Shown: positions 37,401 through 45,968 of the stretch, in pieces
How the letters are laid out: each line of letters opens with the position of its first letter
Position numbering within the stretch: the stretch's first letter is position 1
Assembly (NCBI GenBank): GCA_001941065.1
Contig: MSHJ01000011.1
Coordinates: forward strand, 62,001 to 126,000
DNA from: Alistipes sp. Zagget8
GTDB taxonomy: Bacteria > Bacteroidota > Bacteroidia > Bacteroidales > Rikenellaceae
Length of the DNA stretch: 64,000 nt
Direction: 5' to 3'
Translations under genes and position numbers: made by a program
Notes under the pieces: model-generated
What the model was told of the DNA's origin: nothing
The model's database searches: none
What the model saw: the letters and a program-made list of their open reading frames with translations, nothing else

Positions 37401-37710
37401 ATAGGTGAGATTGGTGTTGGCCAGGCAGGCATCCAGAACCCGTGCGATGGTCGCATTGCTGAACGACCGGGTTACAGGCGGCAGTTTGCCGATTTCGGAT
37501 GCGTTGAATACGATTTGAACTCCGCTTTTGGCCTCTATTTCTGCGAAGACTTTGGCTACCGGAGCATTGGTAACCTGCAGTGAGACGCGCTTTTGCAGCT
37601 GGTCGCCTCCCGATATTTTATTTTGGGCATATGCATTTCCCCCCCCCCATGCAAAGCAGGAATGAGAGCAATACAGATAGCGCCAATAATTTGCGTATAT
37701 TGGTTTTCAT
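34407..37710 (-). CDS. SusC/RagA family TonB-dependent transporter with STN domain, out of frame at a poly-G tract
   Basis: The intact part encodes an STN domain (about 37340-37620), a carboxypeptidase-D-like domain, plug (VLKDASATILYGEKGANGV) and barrel ending LIFRPTF. The only good start is the ATG at 37710, which opens a typical signal peptide, MKTNIRKLLALSVLLSFLLC. Reading through the ten Gs at 37648-37639 then leads to a stop ten codons after that residue stretch. Nine or twelve Gs would instead give a continuous frame with a cleavage site AYA-Q, and a protein of about 1100 residues. As given, the gene is OFF. It is either a phase-variable locus or a homopolymer sequencing error. A GTG at 37340 would drop the signal peptide and STN domain and is unlikely to make a working receptor. 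Confidence 0.85.
37639..37648 (-). repeat. Ten-base poly-G tract (coding strand) in the susC signal-peptide region
   Basis: Ten consecutive Cs on the + strand, ten Gs on the coding strand, fall between the hydrophobic core and the cleavage site of the signal peptide. It is the longest homopolymer I noticed in the window. One deletion restores the reading frame. Confidence 0.95.
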
Positions 37711-37737
37711 GATTTGCGGGTTGTAGCAGATGATGAA

Positions 37738-40419
37738 TTAATCCTTGTTCAATGCTCTTTCCAACTGGTAAAGTACCGACTGATAGTGTATCCGTGCGTC
37801 GCCGGTCGAGGCGGGAATGCAGGCCTTGAGCAGCCGGATGATCCGCTGGGTTTCCCCGTAGAATACCGTTTTCGACTCGTCGATCGACCGCAGGTTGACA
37901 CGGTACTGCCAGCCGTAGCCGGGTTTGCCGAAATCGGTGAGCACCTGGGAAGCGACGTATCCGTAGCCATTCTCGATTTCGAGGTCGCGCAGCAGGCCGA
38001 TGTTTTTGGCGATGACTCCGCTTTCGTCCAGTCCGAATGCCACGATGTGGTCGACGGAAGGCATGAACGTGTTATCCCCGGCGAACGATTTGCCCGTGCT
38101 GACTTTGGTCAGCGAGCCCTTTTTCGTGACGGCCGTGGTCAGGAAGCTGGCGTAAAGGTTCTGCATGATGCGGTCCCCGGCCGTCGGCTGGCGGCGTTTG
38201 ATGGCGCTTTCCCAGATTCCTTCGTACATGTCGTCGGCCCAGTTCCGGATCGTATAGGCGTCCTTGGGTGATTCGGCCACGTGCGACGAGAGTATCACGT
38301 TTTTGTAGGTGTCGTAGAATTCCAGCGCCGTGTAGTACTGGAAGATCGGCGGAAGCTCGACGCGCAGCGAGAACCGGTCGGTCAGGTCGCGGTCGGCGAT
38401 CCAGTCGCACTCTTTGAGCTGTTTCAGTACCCATTGCAGGGCGGCCCGCTGGCGTTTCTTGTCCACGGGGACCACGTTTTTGCCCGGCGTCCCGGCTTTC
38501 ACCTCCGTCAGGTAGATGCCTCCGATGTTGAGCATCACGGCGCGGATATAACGGTTGTACTGCTTGGCCAGCTCCTCGTAACGGGCGGTGCGCAGCGCGG
38601 CGTCGGGGTCCGTAGCATCCGGCATCCATTCGTTGAAATGCGCCAGGATGTATTTCAGGTTCTTCGTGCCGTAATCGGCGGCCTTGATCGGGTCGTCGCC
38701 GAGGTCCTCCTCGATGGCGCTCGGATCGTAACGCTGGATCACCTGCTGGCGGCCGTAGCGGAAACGGGGATCGCCGGCTTTTTCATCGACCCACTTTTCG
38801 AGCGTTTTGACCTCGTCTTTCGCATCCTTGGCTCCGACGATGGGCTTGTAGGCATATTGAATGAGGAACTCGTCGTAGATGCCGAGGTCGGGAGGCGTCA
38901 GTTTCACACCCTTGTCCCCGGGCTGTGCGACGTAGTTGAAACGTGCATAATCCATGATGGAGGGAGTCGTGCCGTATTTCTGCGTGAAGGTCGCGCTGCG
39001 GAGCGAATCGACGGCATAGGCCGACGAAGCCGCCATGTTATGCATGAAGCCCAGGCAGTGTCCGGCTTCGTGTGCGAGGATATAGGCGACCGATTCGCGG
39101 ACGACGTCTTCGGGCATCCGTTTCGAACGCACGCGGGGGTCTACCTGTGCCGTCTGGCAGAAACGCCAGTTGTTGATCAGCTTGATGATGTCGTTGTATA
39201 CGATGATCGAGGCGTTGATGATCTCGCCCGACGAGGGATCGACCCACGAGGGACCCATGGCATTGGTGATCTGGGCCGGAACGTAACGGATACACGAGTA
39301 TTTCAGGTTGTCCGGATCGAATTCGGGATCGTCCTTGGGGAAATCGCGGACTTGTACGACATTTTTGAATCCGATCTTTTCGAAGGCTTTGTTCCAGCGT
39401 TCGATACCCTCTTTGGCCGGTTCGCGCCACAGGGCGGGGAATGCGTCGTCGAGGTAGAAGACGATCGGCTTCACGGGGTCGACCACTTCGCCGCGGGCCC
39501 ATGCCGCCGAATCCGAAGGCTGGATGTTCCAGCGGTGGATCACCGAATAACGGGCGATCTGGTCGGCGTCGGGATTCAGGTCGGTGCGTCCGGAGAGGAA
39601 GATGCCGACGCGGGAATCGGCGATGCGCGGACGCATTTTCTGCTCGGGAAGCATCAGAATGCTGCGCGTCACGCCCACCGTGAACGGATCGTTCTTCTTC
39701 AGCAGGACGAGCTGCATGAGGTTTGCCGATACCGTGTAGGAGAGCATCGATTTGATGCTGACGTTGTCCTTGAAGGCTTTGATGTCTCCGAGGGCCGAGC
39801 CGCTGCTGTTGAACGACGCCGTGATGTTGATGCCGCCCATCGAACCGCTCTTGATCGGGGCCAGGGGCTCATAGTTCGTCGTAAAGAGGTTCGAGGCATC
39901 GAAAACCACCGCCGTCGAATCGTTGTTGAAGCAGACGATTTTGTAGGCGTTCAGGATCGGGTCCATCGAGCTGAGTTTGACAGCGTGGGCCATTTGCTTG
40001 TCCGAGGTGTCGTAATCGGGCAGCACGCTCACTTCGGTCATATAGACCGTGCTGTCGATCAGGTTGAACCGGACATGCATCGGGGGCTGGGGTTTGTAGC
40101 CGATCGATCCCAGGTCGGGGTCGCTGGCTTCGGAGATCGTCGAGGCGATCAGCATTTCGCGGCCCATGTTTTTCACGGGCAGTTCGATGTAGAGTTTGCC
40201 TTTCGACTTGTGCAGGGTCATGAATCCGCCTTCGGCTTTGGCCGTCACGCAGCTTTTGTCCTTCACGAAGGTCTTGTCGTACTTGGTGACCTTCTTTTTC
40301 GCCACGGTGTCGGACTTTTCGACTTTAGCCTTTTTCCGGGATTTGGAGGCCGCCGCCGTTGTCGACATTTGCGACAGCGACAGGCACAGAACGGCCGTCA
40401 GTAGTAGAATTTTTTGCAT
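37738..40419 (-). CDS. Exported zinc-dependent metalloprotease (metzincin type, DUF5117/DUF4953-like)
   Basis: The 893-residue protein has a signal peptide ending near TAAA and a Lys/Ser-rich stretch after it. The zinc site is HEAGHCLGFMH (residues 450-460), the full HExxHxxGxxH metzincin motif, followed by SIMDYARFNY as a candidate Met-turn. The flanking regions match the DUF5118-DUF5117-DUF4953 arrangement found in Bacteroidota. It is the first gene of a five-gene operon, 27 nt before the susC start, and is expected to cut proteins or glycoproteins whose products the SusCD pair takes up. Its substrate is unknown. Confidence 0.9.
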   Translation of the reverse strand: MQKILLLTAVLCLSLSQMSTTAAASKSRKKAKVEKSDTVAKKKVTKYDKTFVKDKSCVTAKAEGGFMTLHKSKGKLYIELPVKNMGREMLIASTISEASDPDLGSIGYKPQPPMHVRFNLIDSTVYMTEVSVLPDYDTSDKQMAHAVKLSSMDPILNAYKIVCFNNDSTAVVFDASNLFTTNYEPLAPIKSGSMGGINITASFNSSGSALGDIKAFKDNVSIKSMLSYTVSANLMQLVLLKKNDPFTVGVTRSILMLPEQKMRPRIADSRVGIFLSGRTDLNPDADQIARYSVIHRWNIQPSDSAAWARGEVVDPVKPIVFYLDDAFPALWREPAKEGIERWNKAFEKIGFKNVVQVRDFPKDDPEFDPDNLKYSCIRYVPAQITNAMGPSWVDPSSGEIINASIIVYNDIIKLINNWRFCQTAQVDPRVRSKRMPEDVVRESVAYILAHEAGHCLGFMHNMAASSAYAVDSLRSATFTQKYGTTPSIMDYARFNYVAQPGDKGVKLTPPDLGIYDEFLIQYAYKPIVGAKDAKDEVKTLEKWVDEKAGDPRFRYGRQQVIQRYDPSAIEEDLGDDPIKAADYGTKNLKYILAHFNEWMPDATDPDAALRTARYEELAKQYNRYIRAVMLNIGGIYLTEVKAGTPGKNVVPVDKKRQRAALQWVLKQLKECDWIADRDLTDRFSLRVELPPIFQYYTALEFYDTYKNVILSSHVAESPKDAYTIRNWADDMYEGIWESAIKRRQPTAGDRIMQNLYASFLTTAVTKKGSLTKVSTGKSFAGDNTFMPSVDHIVAFGLDESGVIAKNIGLLRDLEIENGYGYVASQVLTDFGKPGYGWQYRVNLRSIDESKTVFYGETQRIIRLLKACIPASTGDARIHYQSVLYQLERALNKD

Positions 40420-40464
40420 GAAGTGAATTTGAAAGGTGAATAAAAGAAAACATTAGTGACGCCG

Positions 40465-40472
40465 CAAATATA
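40465..40472 (-). promoter_or_regulatory. -7 element of the metalloprotease-susCD operon
   Basis: TATATTTG on the - strand matches TAnnTTTG and lies 46 nt before the metalloprotease ATG. No consensus -33 is seen at 19-21 nt. Confidence 0.6.
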
Positions 40473-40680
40473 ATATTTTTGGGATGGAAATTGTTTTAAA
40501 CGGCCGGTTAATTTCGGACGGGCTTTAATCTGAAATCAAATCTGGTGTTTCGTGGAATAATCGGAATTAAATCCAGTCGGAAATGATAAAATCGTAACTT
40601 ATTGTTCCGGATATTCAGCAGAGGTGTCAGCGAGAGGCGTCCGACCGGTGGTGCCTCCGTTGTGCAGGCGGCTAAAAGAA

Positions 40681-40717
40681 AAACGCTTAACCTTTGATAT
40701 TCAAAAGTTAAGCGTTT
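40681..40717 (-). terminator. Terminator of tRNA-Leu
   Basis: A perfect 11-bp stem (AAACGCTTAAC / GTTAAGCGTTT) with a 15-nt loop, directly downstream of the tRNA on the - strand. Confidence 0.8.
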
Positions 40718-40721
40718 GATT

Positions 40722-40810
40722 TGGTGCCCAGGACAAGACTCGAACTTGCACGAACGTAATTGTTCACTACCCCCTCAAAGTAGCGTGTCTACCAATTTCA
40801 CCACCTGGGC
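40722..40810 (-). tRNA. tRNA-Leu (anticodon GAG)
   Basis: The 89-nt sequence has acceptor arms GCCCAGG and CCTGGGC, an encoded CCA end, the D-arm with TTGGTAGAC, an anticodon stem CTACT/GGTAG with loop TTGAGGG (anticodon GAG), a class II long variable arm, and the T-arm with GTTCGAGTC. It reads CUC and CUU codons. It has its own promoter and terminator. Confidence 0.97.
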
Positions 40811-40840
40811 ATTACACTCCCGAATCAACTTTCGGGAGTG

Positions 40841-40872
40841 CAAATATAGACACTATTTTGCGATTCGCAAAA
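40841..40872 (-). promoter_or_regulatory. Promoter of tRNA-Leu
   Basis: TTTTG (40872-40868), exactly 19 nt, then TATATTTG (40848-40841): a full-consensus promoter. Just downstream, 40815-40840 holds a perfect 10-bp inverted repeat (CACTCCCGAA / TTCGGGAGTG) between promoter and tRNA. Confidence 0.85.
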
Positions 40873-40942
40873 TTTTTGCGCGAAAAACATCGAAATTTGC
40901 CGAAAGGACGTGCAGGGCATCCTGCGACGGTCCCGGGGCGCT

Positions 40943-42922
40943 TTATTTGAGTTTCATCTCTTTGAGCAGGTAGCCCGCGCCGCCGATGCGGTCCACGACG
41001 AACAGCACGTAGCGGATATCCACGGCGATGTTGCGGCAGATTGCGGGGTCGAATGCCACGTCGCTCATCGTCGAACGCCATGTGCGGTCGAAATTGATGC
41101 CGATGAGTTCGCCCGAGGCGTTCAGCACCGGCGACCCGGAGTTGCCGCCCGTGGTGTGGTTCGTGGCCAGGAAGCACACCGGTACGGTCTTGCGGCCGTC
41201 GATCGTCGTTGCCCAGCGGCCGTACTCCTTCGAGGCGTAAAGGTCGCGCAGCGCCTGCGGGATGTCGTAGTCGTAGATTTCGGGGTTGTCCTTGGCGATG
41301 ATGCCGTCGAGGGTCGTCTGCGGCTTGTGGTACTCGCCGTCAGCATACTCGTATCCGGCCACCGAGCCGTAAGCTACGCGGAGCGTGAGGTTGGCGTCGG
41401 GGTAGAAGGCGCGCTGGGCATCCCATTCGCGCAGTCCTTTAATATAAGTGGTGTAAAGCTCGTTGAGCCGTTTGCTGTTGAGGTTGCGCAGCGACTTGGT
41501 GCCCGTGAGCCATGCGATGTGGCCGAGCATGCGCTTCGTTCCTGTGCGCAGGGCTGCGGCCGCCGTGGTGTCGCCCTCGTTCCAGACCTGCGTGAAGATT
41601 TCCCCGGCAAAAGCCTCGGGCGAGCCGTACCGGGCCACGCCGTCGAGGAATTCCGGCACCTGATACTGTGCCGGGCAGCGGCGGGCATACTCCCCGAACT
41701 GCAGGCTGTAAAGGGCACGTTCGGTTTTCTCGCGGCGGGCGAAGACCGCTTCGGCACGCTCCTTGGCGGAGTACCTCGCAGGCAGGGCGTTGAGCGTCTC
41801 GAGCGTGATTTCCCGGGCGAAATAGGGGTCTGCGATGCGGGCGTATTCGGCTTTGAGCTGCGCCACGACGTCGCGGTATTCGGGTTTGTCCTGCGCCCAG
41901 GCTTCGAAAGCCTCTTCATAGGCGCGTTTCGACGCCACGGTGCCGCGGCGTTCGATGCCCAGCACCTCGCCCTGCCACTTTTTCCAGGCGTTGGCTATCG
42001 AGGCGTGGCGGGCAGCATAGAAGATACGCAGCGCGGGGTCGGACTCCTGCGCGGCCGAGATGATGTCGAGACGGCCCGTGCGGACGGCGATTTTCGCCGG
42101 ATCGGACCGCTCGGCGATGTAGGCCACGGCATCCGACAGGATATACTCCTGGGTGTTGCCCGGGAATCCGTAGATCATCGTGAAATCCCCCTCTTTCACC
42201 CCCTTTGTCGAGACGGTGAAATATTTCTTGGGACGGTAGGGGACGTTTTGGGGCGAGTAGGCCGCGGGTTTGTTGTCCTTCGAGGCGTAGACGCGGAACA
42301 TCGAAAAATCGCCCGTGTGGCGGGGCCATATCCAGTTGTCGGTGTCGCCGCCGAATTTGCCGATCGACGAGGGCGGCGCGGCCACCAGACGCACGTCGTC
42401 GAACTGTTCGTAGACGAACAGGAACTGCTGGTTGCCGTAGTACATCTGCTCCACGGCGGCTTTGTAACCCGGGGCTTCGGCCTCGGCCTTTTTGACGATT
42501 TCGTCGGCGGTCTCGCCCACGGCGATGCGGTCGGTCACCTCCTCCATTCGGACGAGGAAGCGGACCCAGAGTTTTTCGTTGGGCAGCTCCTCGTTGCGCG
42601 ACAGGGCCCAGAATCCGTGGGTGAGGTAGTCGTGCTCGACGGTCGAGTGCCGCTGGATGGCGTCGTAGCCGCAGTGGTGGTTGGTGAGCAGCAGGCCTTC
42701 GGGCGAGATCAGTTCGCCCGTGCAGCCGCCGTTGAACAGCACCACGGCGTCCTTCATCGAGGCCTGGTTGACGGAATAGATGTCTTCGGCGGTGAGCCGG
42801 AATCCTTTCGAGCGCATGTCGTCGATGCGCGAGGAGATCAGGCTCGGAAGCCACATGCCCTCGTCGGCCAGCGCGGGCAGCATGAAGAGGGCGGTCAGCA
42901 GGGTCAGCAAGGTTCGTTTCAT
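40943..42922 (-). CDS. S46 family dipeptidyl-peptidase (DPP11-like)
   Basis: The 659-residue periplasmic exopeptidase has a signal peptide ending PALA before DEGMW, the usual mature start of this family. Chymotrypsin-fold motifs are LLTNHHCGYDAI (His) and GGNSGSPV (Ser595). Eighteen residues after that Ser stands Arg613 in INFDRTW. In Porphyromonas enzymes, Arg at this position marks DPP11 (Asp/Glu at P1) whereas DPP7 has Gly, so an acidic specificity is inferred. The protein is about 60 residues shorter than the Porphyromonas enzyme. The start is the ATG at 42922, which shares one base with the maf stop. Confidence 0.9.
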   Translation of the reverse strand: MKRTLLTLLTALFMLPALADEGMWLPSLISSRIDDMRSKGFRLTAEDIYSVNQASMKDAVVLFNGGCTGELISPEGLLLTNHHCGYDAIQRHSTVEHDYLTHGFWALSRNEELPNEKLWVRFLVRMEEVTDRIAVGETADEIVKKAEAEAPGYKAAVEQMYYGNQQFLFVYEQFDDVRLVAAPPSSIGKFGGDTDNWIWPRHTGDFSMFRVYASKDNKPAAYSPQNVPYRPKKYFTVSTKGVKEGDFTMIYGFPGNTQEYILSDAVAYIAERSDPAKIAVRTGRLDIISAAQESDPALRIFYAARHASIANAWKKWQGEVLGIERRGTVASKRAYEEAFEAWAQDKPEYRDVVAQLKAEYARIADPYFAREITLETLNALPARYSAKERAEAVFARREKTERALYSLQFGEYARRCPAQYQVPEFLDGVARYGSPEAFAGEIFTQVWNEGDTTAAAALRTGTKRMLGHIAWLTGTKSLRNLNSKRLNELYTTYIKGLREWDAQRAFYPDANLTLRVAYGSVAGYEYADGEYHKPQTTLDGIIAKDNPEIYDYDIPQALRDLYASKEYGRWATTIDGRKTVPVCFLATNHTTGGNSGSPVLNASGELIGINFDRTWRSTMSDVAFDPAICRNIAVDIRYVLFVVDRIGGAGYLLKEMKLK

Positions 42923-43515
42923 CAAGCTAAAAATTTATCTAATTCTACATATACTTTCTGTATCGGGAGGCCCATGACGTTGTAGAACGAGCCTTCGATG
43001 CGTTCGATGGCGGCATAGCCGATCCACTCCTGGATGCCGTAGGAGCCCGCTTTGTCGAACGGGCGGTAGGTATCGATATAGTGTTCGATCTCTTCGTCGG
43101 AGAGTGTGCGGAACCACACGCTCGTCCGTGCTTCGAAGGTGTGCATGCGTTCCGCGTTGCGCAGGGTGACGCCCGAGACCACCGTGTGGCGGCGTCCCGA
43201 GAGGCGCCGGAGCATCCCGACGGCCTCTTCGCGGCCGTGGGGCTTGCCGAGTACCTCGCCGTCGAGCACGACCACCGTGTCGGCGGTGAGCAGGATGTCG
43301 CCGTTCGCGAGCGGTTCGGGATAGGCCCGGCTCTTGAGCTGCGAGAGGTACAGCGGCACCTCTTCGGCCGGGAGATCGGCGGGATAGACCTCCTCGCAGT
43401 CGTATTTCGGGGCGGGTTCGTAGGGGAGTCCGCAACCGGTCATCAGCTCCCGCCGCCGCGGCGACTGCGACGCCAGCAGCAGGCGGTAGGGTTTGAGTTT
43501 GTCGTTGAGCAGCAT
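42922..43515 (-). CDS. maf: Maf-like nucleotide pyrophosphatase
   Basis: The 197-residue cytoplasmic enzyme hydrolyses non-canonical or excess nucleoside triphosphates such as dTTP, UTP or modified forms. The N-terminal LLLASQSPRRRELM is the nucleotide-binding signature, LTADTVVVLDG carries the catalytic Asp, and GKPHGREEAVGMLRRLSG is typical. The start at 43515 was chosen by homology; the longer frame is a shadow of the next gene. Confidence 0.93.
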   Translation of the reverse strand: MLLNDKLKPYRLLLASQSPRRRELMTGCGLPYEPAPKYDCEEVYPADLPAEEVPLYLSQLKSRAYPEPLANGDILLTADTVVVLDGEVLGKPHGREEAVGMLRRLSGRRHTVVSGVTLRNAERMHTFEARTSVWFRTLSDEEIEHYIDTYRPFDKAGSYGIQEWIGYAAIERIEGSFYNVMGLPIQKVYVELDKFLA

Positions 43516-43517
43516 GG

Positions 43518-44153
43518 TTATCGTATGTCGAAATTTAAGAGTTCGCGTCCTTCGAGCGCCGCTCGCAGGTTGTCGCCGGGCGCGACGGGTCCCACACCCG
43601 CGGGCGTTCCCGTGTAGAGCAGGTCGCCCATGCGCAGGGTCACGTATCGTGACACCGAGGCGATGATCCGGTCCACCGTGAAGAGCATCTCCGCGGTGTC
43701 GCCCGTCTGGCGGCACCGGCCGTTCACGTCGAGCGTGAAATGCAGCCGCTGCACGTCTCCGCCCAGTTCCTGCAAAGATACGAATTCCGGCGAAATTGCC
43801 GCCGAACGGTCGAACGCCTTGCAGCTCTCCCACGGAAGCCCCTCGGCGATGGCCCGCCACTGGAGGTCGCGGGCCGTGAAATCGATGCCCAGCCCCACCT
43901 CGTCGTAATAACGGTGTGCGAACCGCTCGGAGATGGCTTTGCCGACGCGGTTGATCCGCACGACCAGTTCGCATTCGTAATGCACCTCTTGCGAGAACGA
44001 CGGGATGTAGAACGGGTCGTTGTTTCGGAGCAGCGCCGTGTCGGGCTTCATGAAGAACATCGGTTCTTCGGGGAGTTTCCCGCTGTCGTTGAGCTGTTCG
44101 TGCAGTTCGGCGGCATGTTCGGCGTAGTTGCGGCCTATGCAGATGATTTTCAT
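43518..44153 (-). CDS. Fumarylacetoacetate hydrolase family protein
   Basis: The 211-residue protein has the FAH-fold hydrolase/isomerase signature: ICIGRNYAEHAAE, EPMFFMKP, HYECELVVRI (metal-binding Glu residues), DFTARDLQ, and LLYTGTPAGVGPV. Substrates in the family range from acylpyruvates to oxaloacetate, so no reaction is given. Its ATG overlaps the lpxB stop (ATGA), and maf starts 2 nt after its own stop. Confidence 0.88.
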   Translation of the reverse strand: MKIICIGRNYAEHAAELHEQLNDSGKLPEEPMFFMKPDTALLRNNDPFYIPSFSQEVHYECELVVRINRVGKAISERFAHRYYDEVGLGIDFTARDLQWRAIAEGLPWESCKAFDRSAAISPEFVSLQELGGDVQRLHFTLDVNGRCRQTGDTAEMLFTVDRIIASVSRYVTLRMGDLLYTGTPAGVGPVAPGDNLRAALEGRELLNFDIR

Positions 44154-45286
44154 CGGTTTTCCTTCTTTAACTCCTCTACCATCCGCGCCGCGAAGCGGTC
44201 GCTGGCGCCGGGACCGCCGATCACGGTGCGCAGTTCGTCGAAATCGGCGAGCATCTTTTCGCGTTTCGCACCCCCTGCGACGATTGCCCGCAGCTCCTGC
44301 TCGGCACGTTCCACGGAGAGGTCCGACTGAATGAGTTCGGCCACGGCCTCGCGCCCGAGGTTGAGGTTCACCAGCGACACCCACGGCACCTTCAGCACAT
44401 AGGGACGCAGCCACACCTGCCACCACACCGTGCGGTAAACGACCGCTTCGGGAATCCCCAGCAGGGCCGTTTCGAGCGTCGCCGTGCCGGAGGTCACCAC
44501 GGCCGCTTCGGCCGCCGCCAGCGTTTCGTAGGTCTGGTCGCAGACGTAGCGGATGTCGCTGCCGGCCATCTGCTGTTCGTAAAGCGCCCGGTCGATCCAC
44601 GCGACGCCCGCCACCACGAACTGATGTTCCGGGAACCGTTTCGACAGCAGGGCCATCAGCGGCAGGTTCGCGCGGATTTCGCCCCGGCGGCTGCCGGCCA
44701 GCAGGGCGACGATCGGCCGTTCGTCCAGTCCGTTCCGGCGGCGGAATTCGTCGGGCGTCGGAAGCGATGCGCGGCGGGCTTCGATGGCGTCCACCAGCGG
44801 ATTGCCTTCGAAAACCGGTTCGATGCCGTGCTTCGGGAAATAGGTGCGCTCGAAGGGGAAGATGATGAACAGCCGGTCGACGTATTTGCGGATCGCCTTC
44901 ACGCGCCATTCGCGCCACGCCCAGACCTTCGGGGCGATGTAGTAGAACGTGCGGATGCCGCGCTCTTTGGCCCAGCGGGCCATCTTCATGTTGAAGCCGG
45001 GGTAGTCCACGAGAATCAGCACGTCGGGGGCGAATTCCGCCACGTCGGCCTGACACTCCCGCATCTGCCGCCGGATGGTCCCGAGGTTTTTCAACACCTG
45101 CACGATGCCGAAGAACGAAGTCTCGTTGTAGTGTTTCCGCAGGTTCTCCCTGCCGCCTGCCGCCGCCATGAGGTCCCCGCCCCAGAAACGGAATTCCGCC
45201 CCGGGGTCGGCTTTCAGCAGCCCTTTGATCAGGTTCGCGCCGTGCAGGTCGCCGGAGGGTTCCCCGGCAATGAGGTAGTAACGCAT
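44150..45286 (-). CDS. lpxB: Lipid-A-disaccharide synthase LpxB
   Basis: This 378-residue GT-B (family GT19) enzyme joins UDP-diacylglucosamine and lipid X into lipid A disaccharide at the inner membrane face. The N-terminal YLIAGEPSGDLHGANLI and the SGTATLETALLGIPEAVVYR block are hallmark LpxB sequences. trmD ends 4 nt upstream. Confidence 0.96.
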   Translation of the reverse strand: MRYYLIAGEPSGDLHGANLIKGLLKADPGAEFRFWGGDLMAAAGGRENLRKHYNETSFFGIVQVLKNLGTIRRQMRECQADVAEFAPDVLILVDYPGFNMKMARWAKERGIRTFYYIAPKVWAWREWRVKAIRKYVDRLFIIFPFERTYFPKHGIEPVFEGNPLVDAIEARRASLPTPDEFRRRNGLDERPIVALLAGSRRGEIRANLPLMALLSKRFPEHQFVVAGVAWIDRALYEQQMAGSDIRYVCDQTYETLAAAEAAVVTSGTATLETALLGIPEAVVYRTVWWQVWLRPYVLKVPWVSLVNLNLGREAVAELIQSDLSVERAEQELRAIVAGGAKREKMLADFDELRTVIGGPGASDRFAARMVEELKKENR

Positions 45287-45290
45287 GGCT

Positions 45291-45968
45291 TTATTCTTTT
45301 AAGAGGTCGGGGCGCAGGCGCTTCGTGCGCTCGTAGGCCTGTTCGTCCTGCCATTTTTCGATCTCGGCGAAATTTCCCGACAGCAGCACGTCGGGAACCC
45401 GCCAGCCGCGGAACTCCGCGGGCCGCGTGTAGACCGGGGGCGCCAGCAGGTTGTCCTGGAACGAGTCCGTCAGGGCCGACGCTTCGTCGCCGATGGCCCC
45501 GGGGATGATCCTGACGACCGAGTCGGCGATGATGCAGGCCGCCAGTTCGCCGCCCGTCAGCACATAGTCGCCGATTGAGATTTCGCGCGTCACGAGGTGC
45601 TCGCGGATGCGGTGGTCGATGCCCTTGTAGTGGCCGCAGAGGATGATGATGTTTTCGAGCGTCGACAGCCGGTTGGCTTCGTGCTGGTTGTACTGAATGC
45701 CGTCCGGCGAGGTGTAGATGATTTCGTCGTAGTGCCGCTCGCTTTGGAGCTTCTCGACCAGCTCGAACACCGGTTCGCACTTCATGACCATACCCGCCTC
45801 GCCGCCGAACGGATAGTCGTCGGTGGTCTTGCGTTTGTCGTGGGCATAGTCGTGCAGGTTGTGTACGACGATCTCCACGAGACCTTTCTCCTGCGCCCGC
45901 TTCAGGATGGATTCGTGGAGCGGCGAGGTCAGCAGTTCGGGGACGACCGTCAGGATGTCAATGCGCAT
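45291..45968 (-). CDS. trmD: tRNA (guanine-N1)-methyltransferase TrmD
   Basis: The 225-residue SPOUT methyltransferase makes m1G37 in tRNAs. Trefoil-knot motifs are present: [12 protein letters not shown] near residue 58, [29 protein letters not shown], and [10 protein letters not shown]. Outside its more usual rpsP-rimM-trmD-rplS context, it sits here between fkbM and lpxB. The fkbM stop lies 11 nt inside its 5' end. Confidence 0.97.
   Translation of the reverse strand: MRIDILTVVPELLTSPLHESILKRAQEKGLVEIVVHNLHDYAHDKRKTTDDYPFGGEAGMVMKCEPVFELVEKLQSERHYDEIIYTSPDGIQYNQHEANRLSTLENIIILCGHYKGIDHRIREHLVTREISIGDYVLTGGELAACIIADSVVRIIPGAIGDEASALTDSFQDNLLAPPVYTRPAEFRGWRVPDVLLSGNFAEIEKWQDEQAYERTKRLRPDLLKE

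Larger units (their letters stand above)
40420..40721. other. AT-richer intergenic region between the metalloprotease operon and tRNA-Leu
   Basis: About 300 nt without a gene. It holds the -7 element of the metalloprotease operon near one end and the tRNA terminator at the other. The middle (about 40500-40660) is markedly AT-rich compared with its surroundings. I see no ORF or convincing repeat there. Confidence 0.7.

Noticed and set aside
38281..40404. 707-residue + strand open frame antisense to the metalloprotease
   Set aside because: Antisense shadow. The - strand protein has an intact zinc motif and signal peptide.
40862..40882. Palindrome CGCAAAA-T-TTTTGCG near the tRNA promoter as a terminator
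   Set aside because: The loop would be one base, and half of it is the -33 element of the tRNA promoter.
42922..43974. Maf extended to 350 residues
   Set aside because: The extra N-terminal part is out of frame with the FAH gene and has no Maf homology; the Maf fold starts at 43515.
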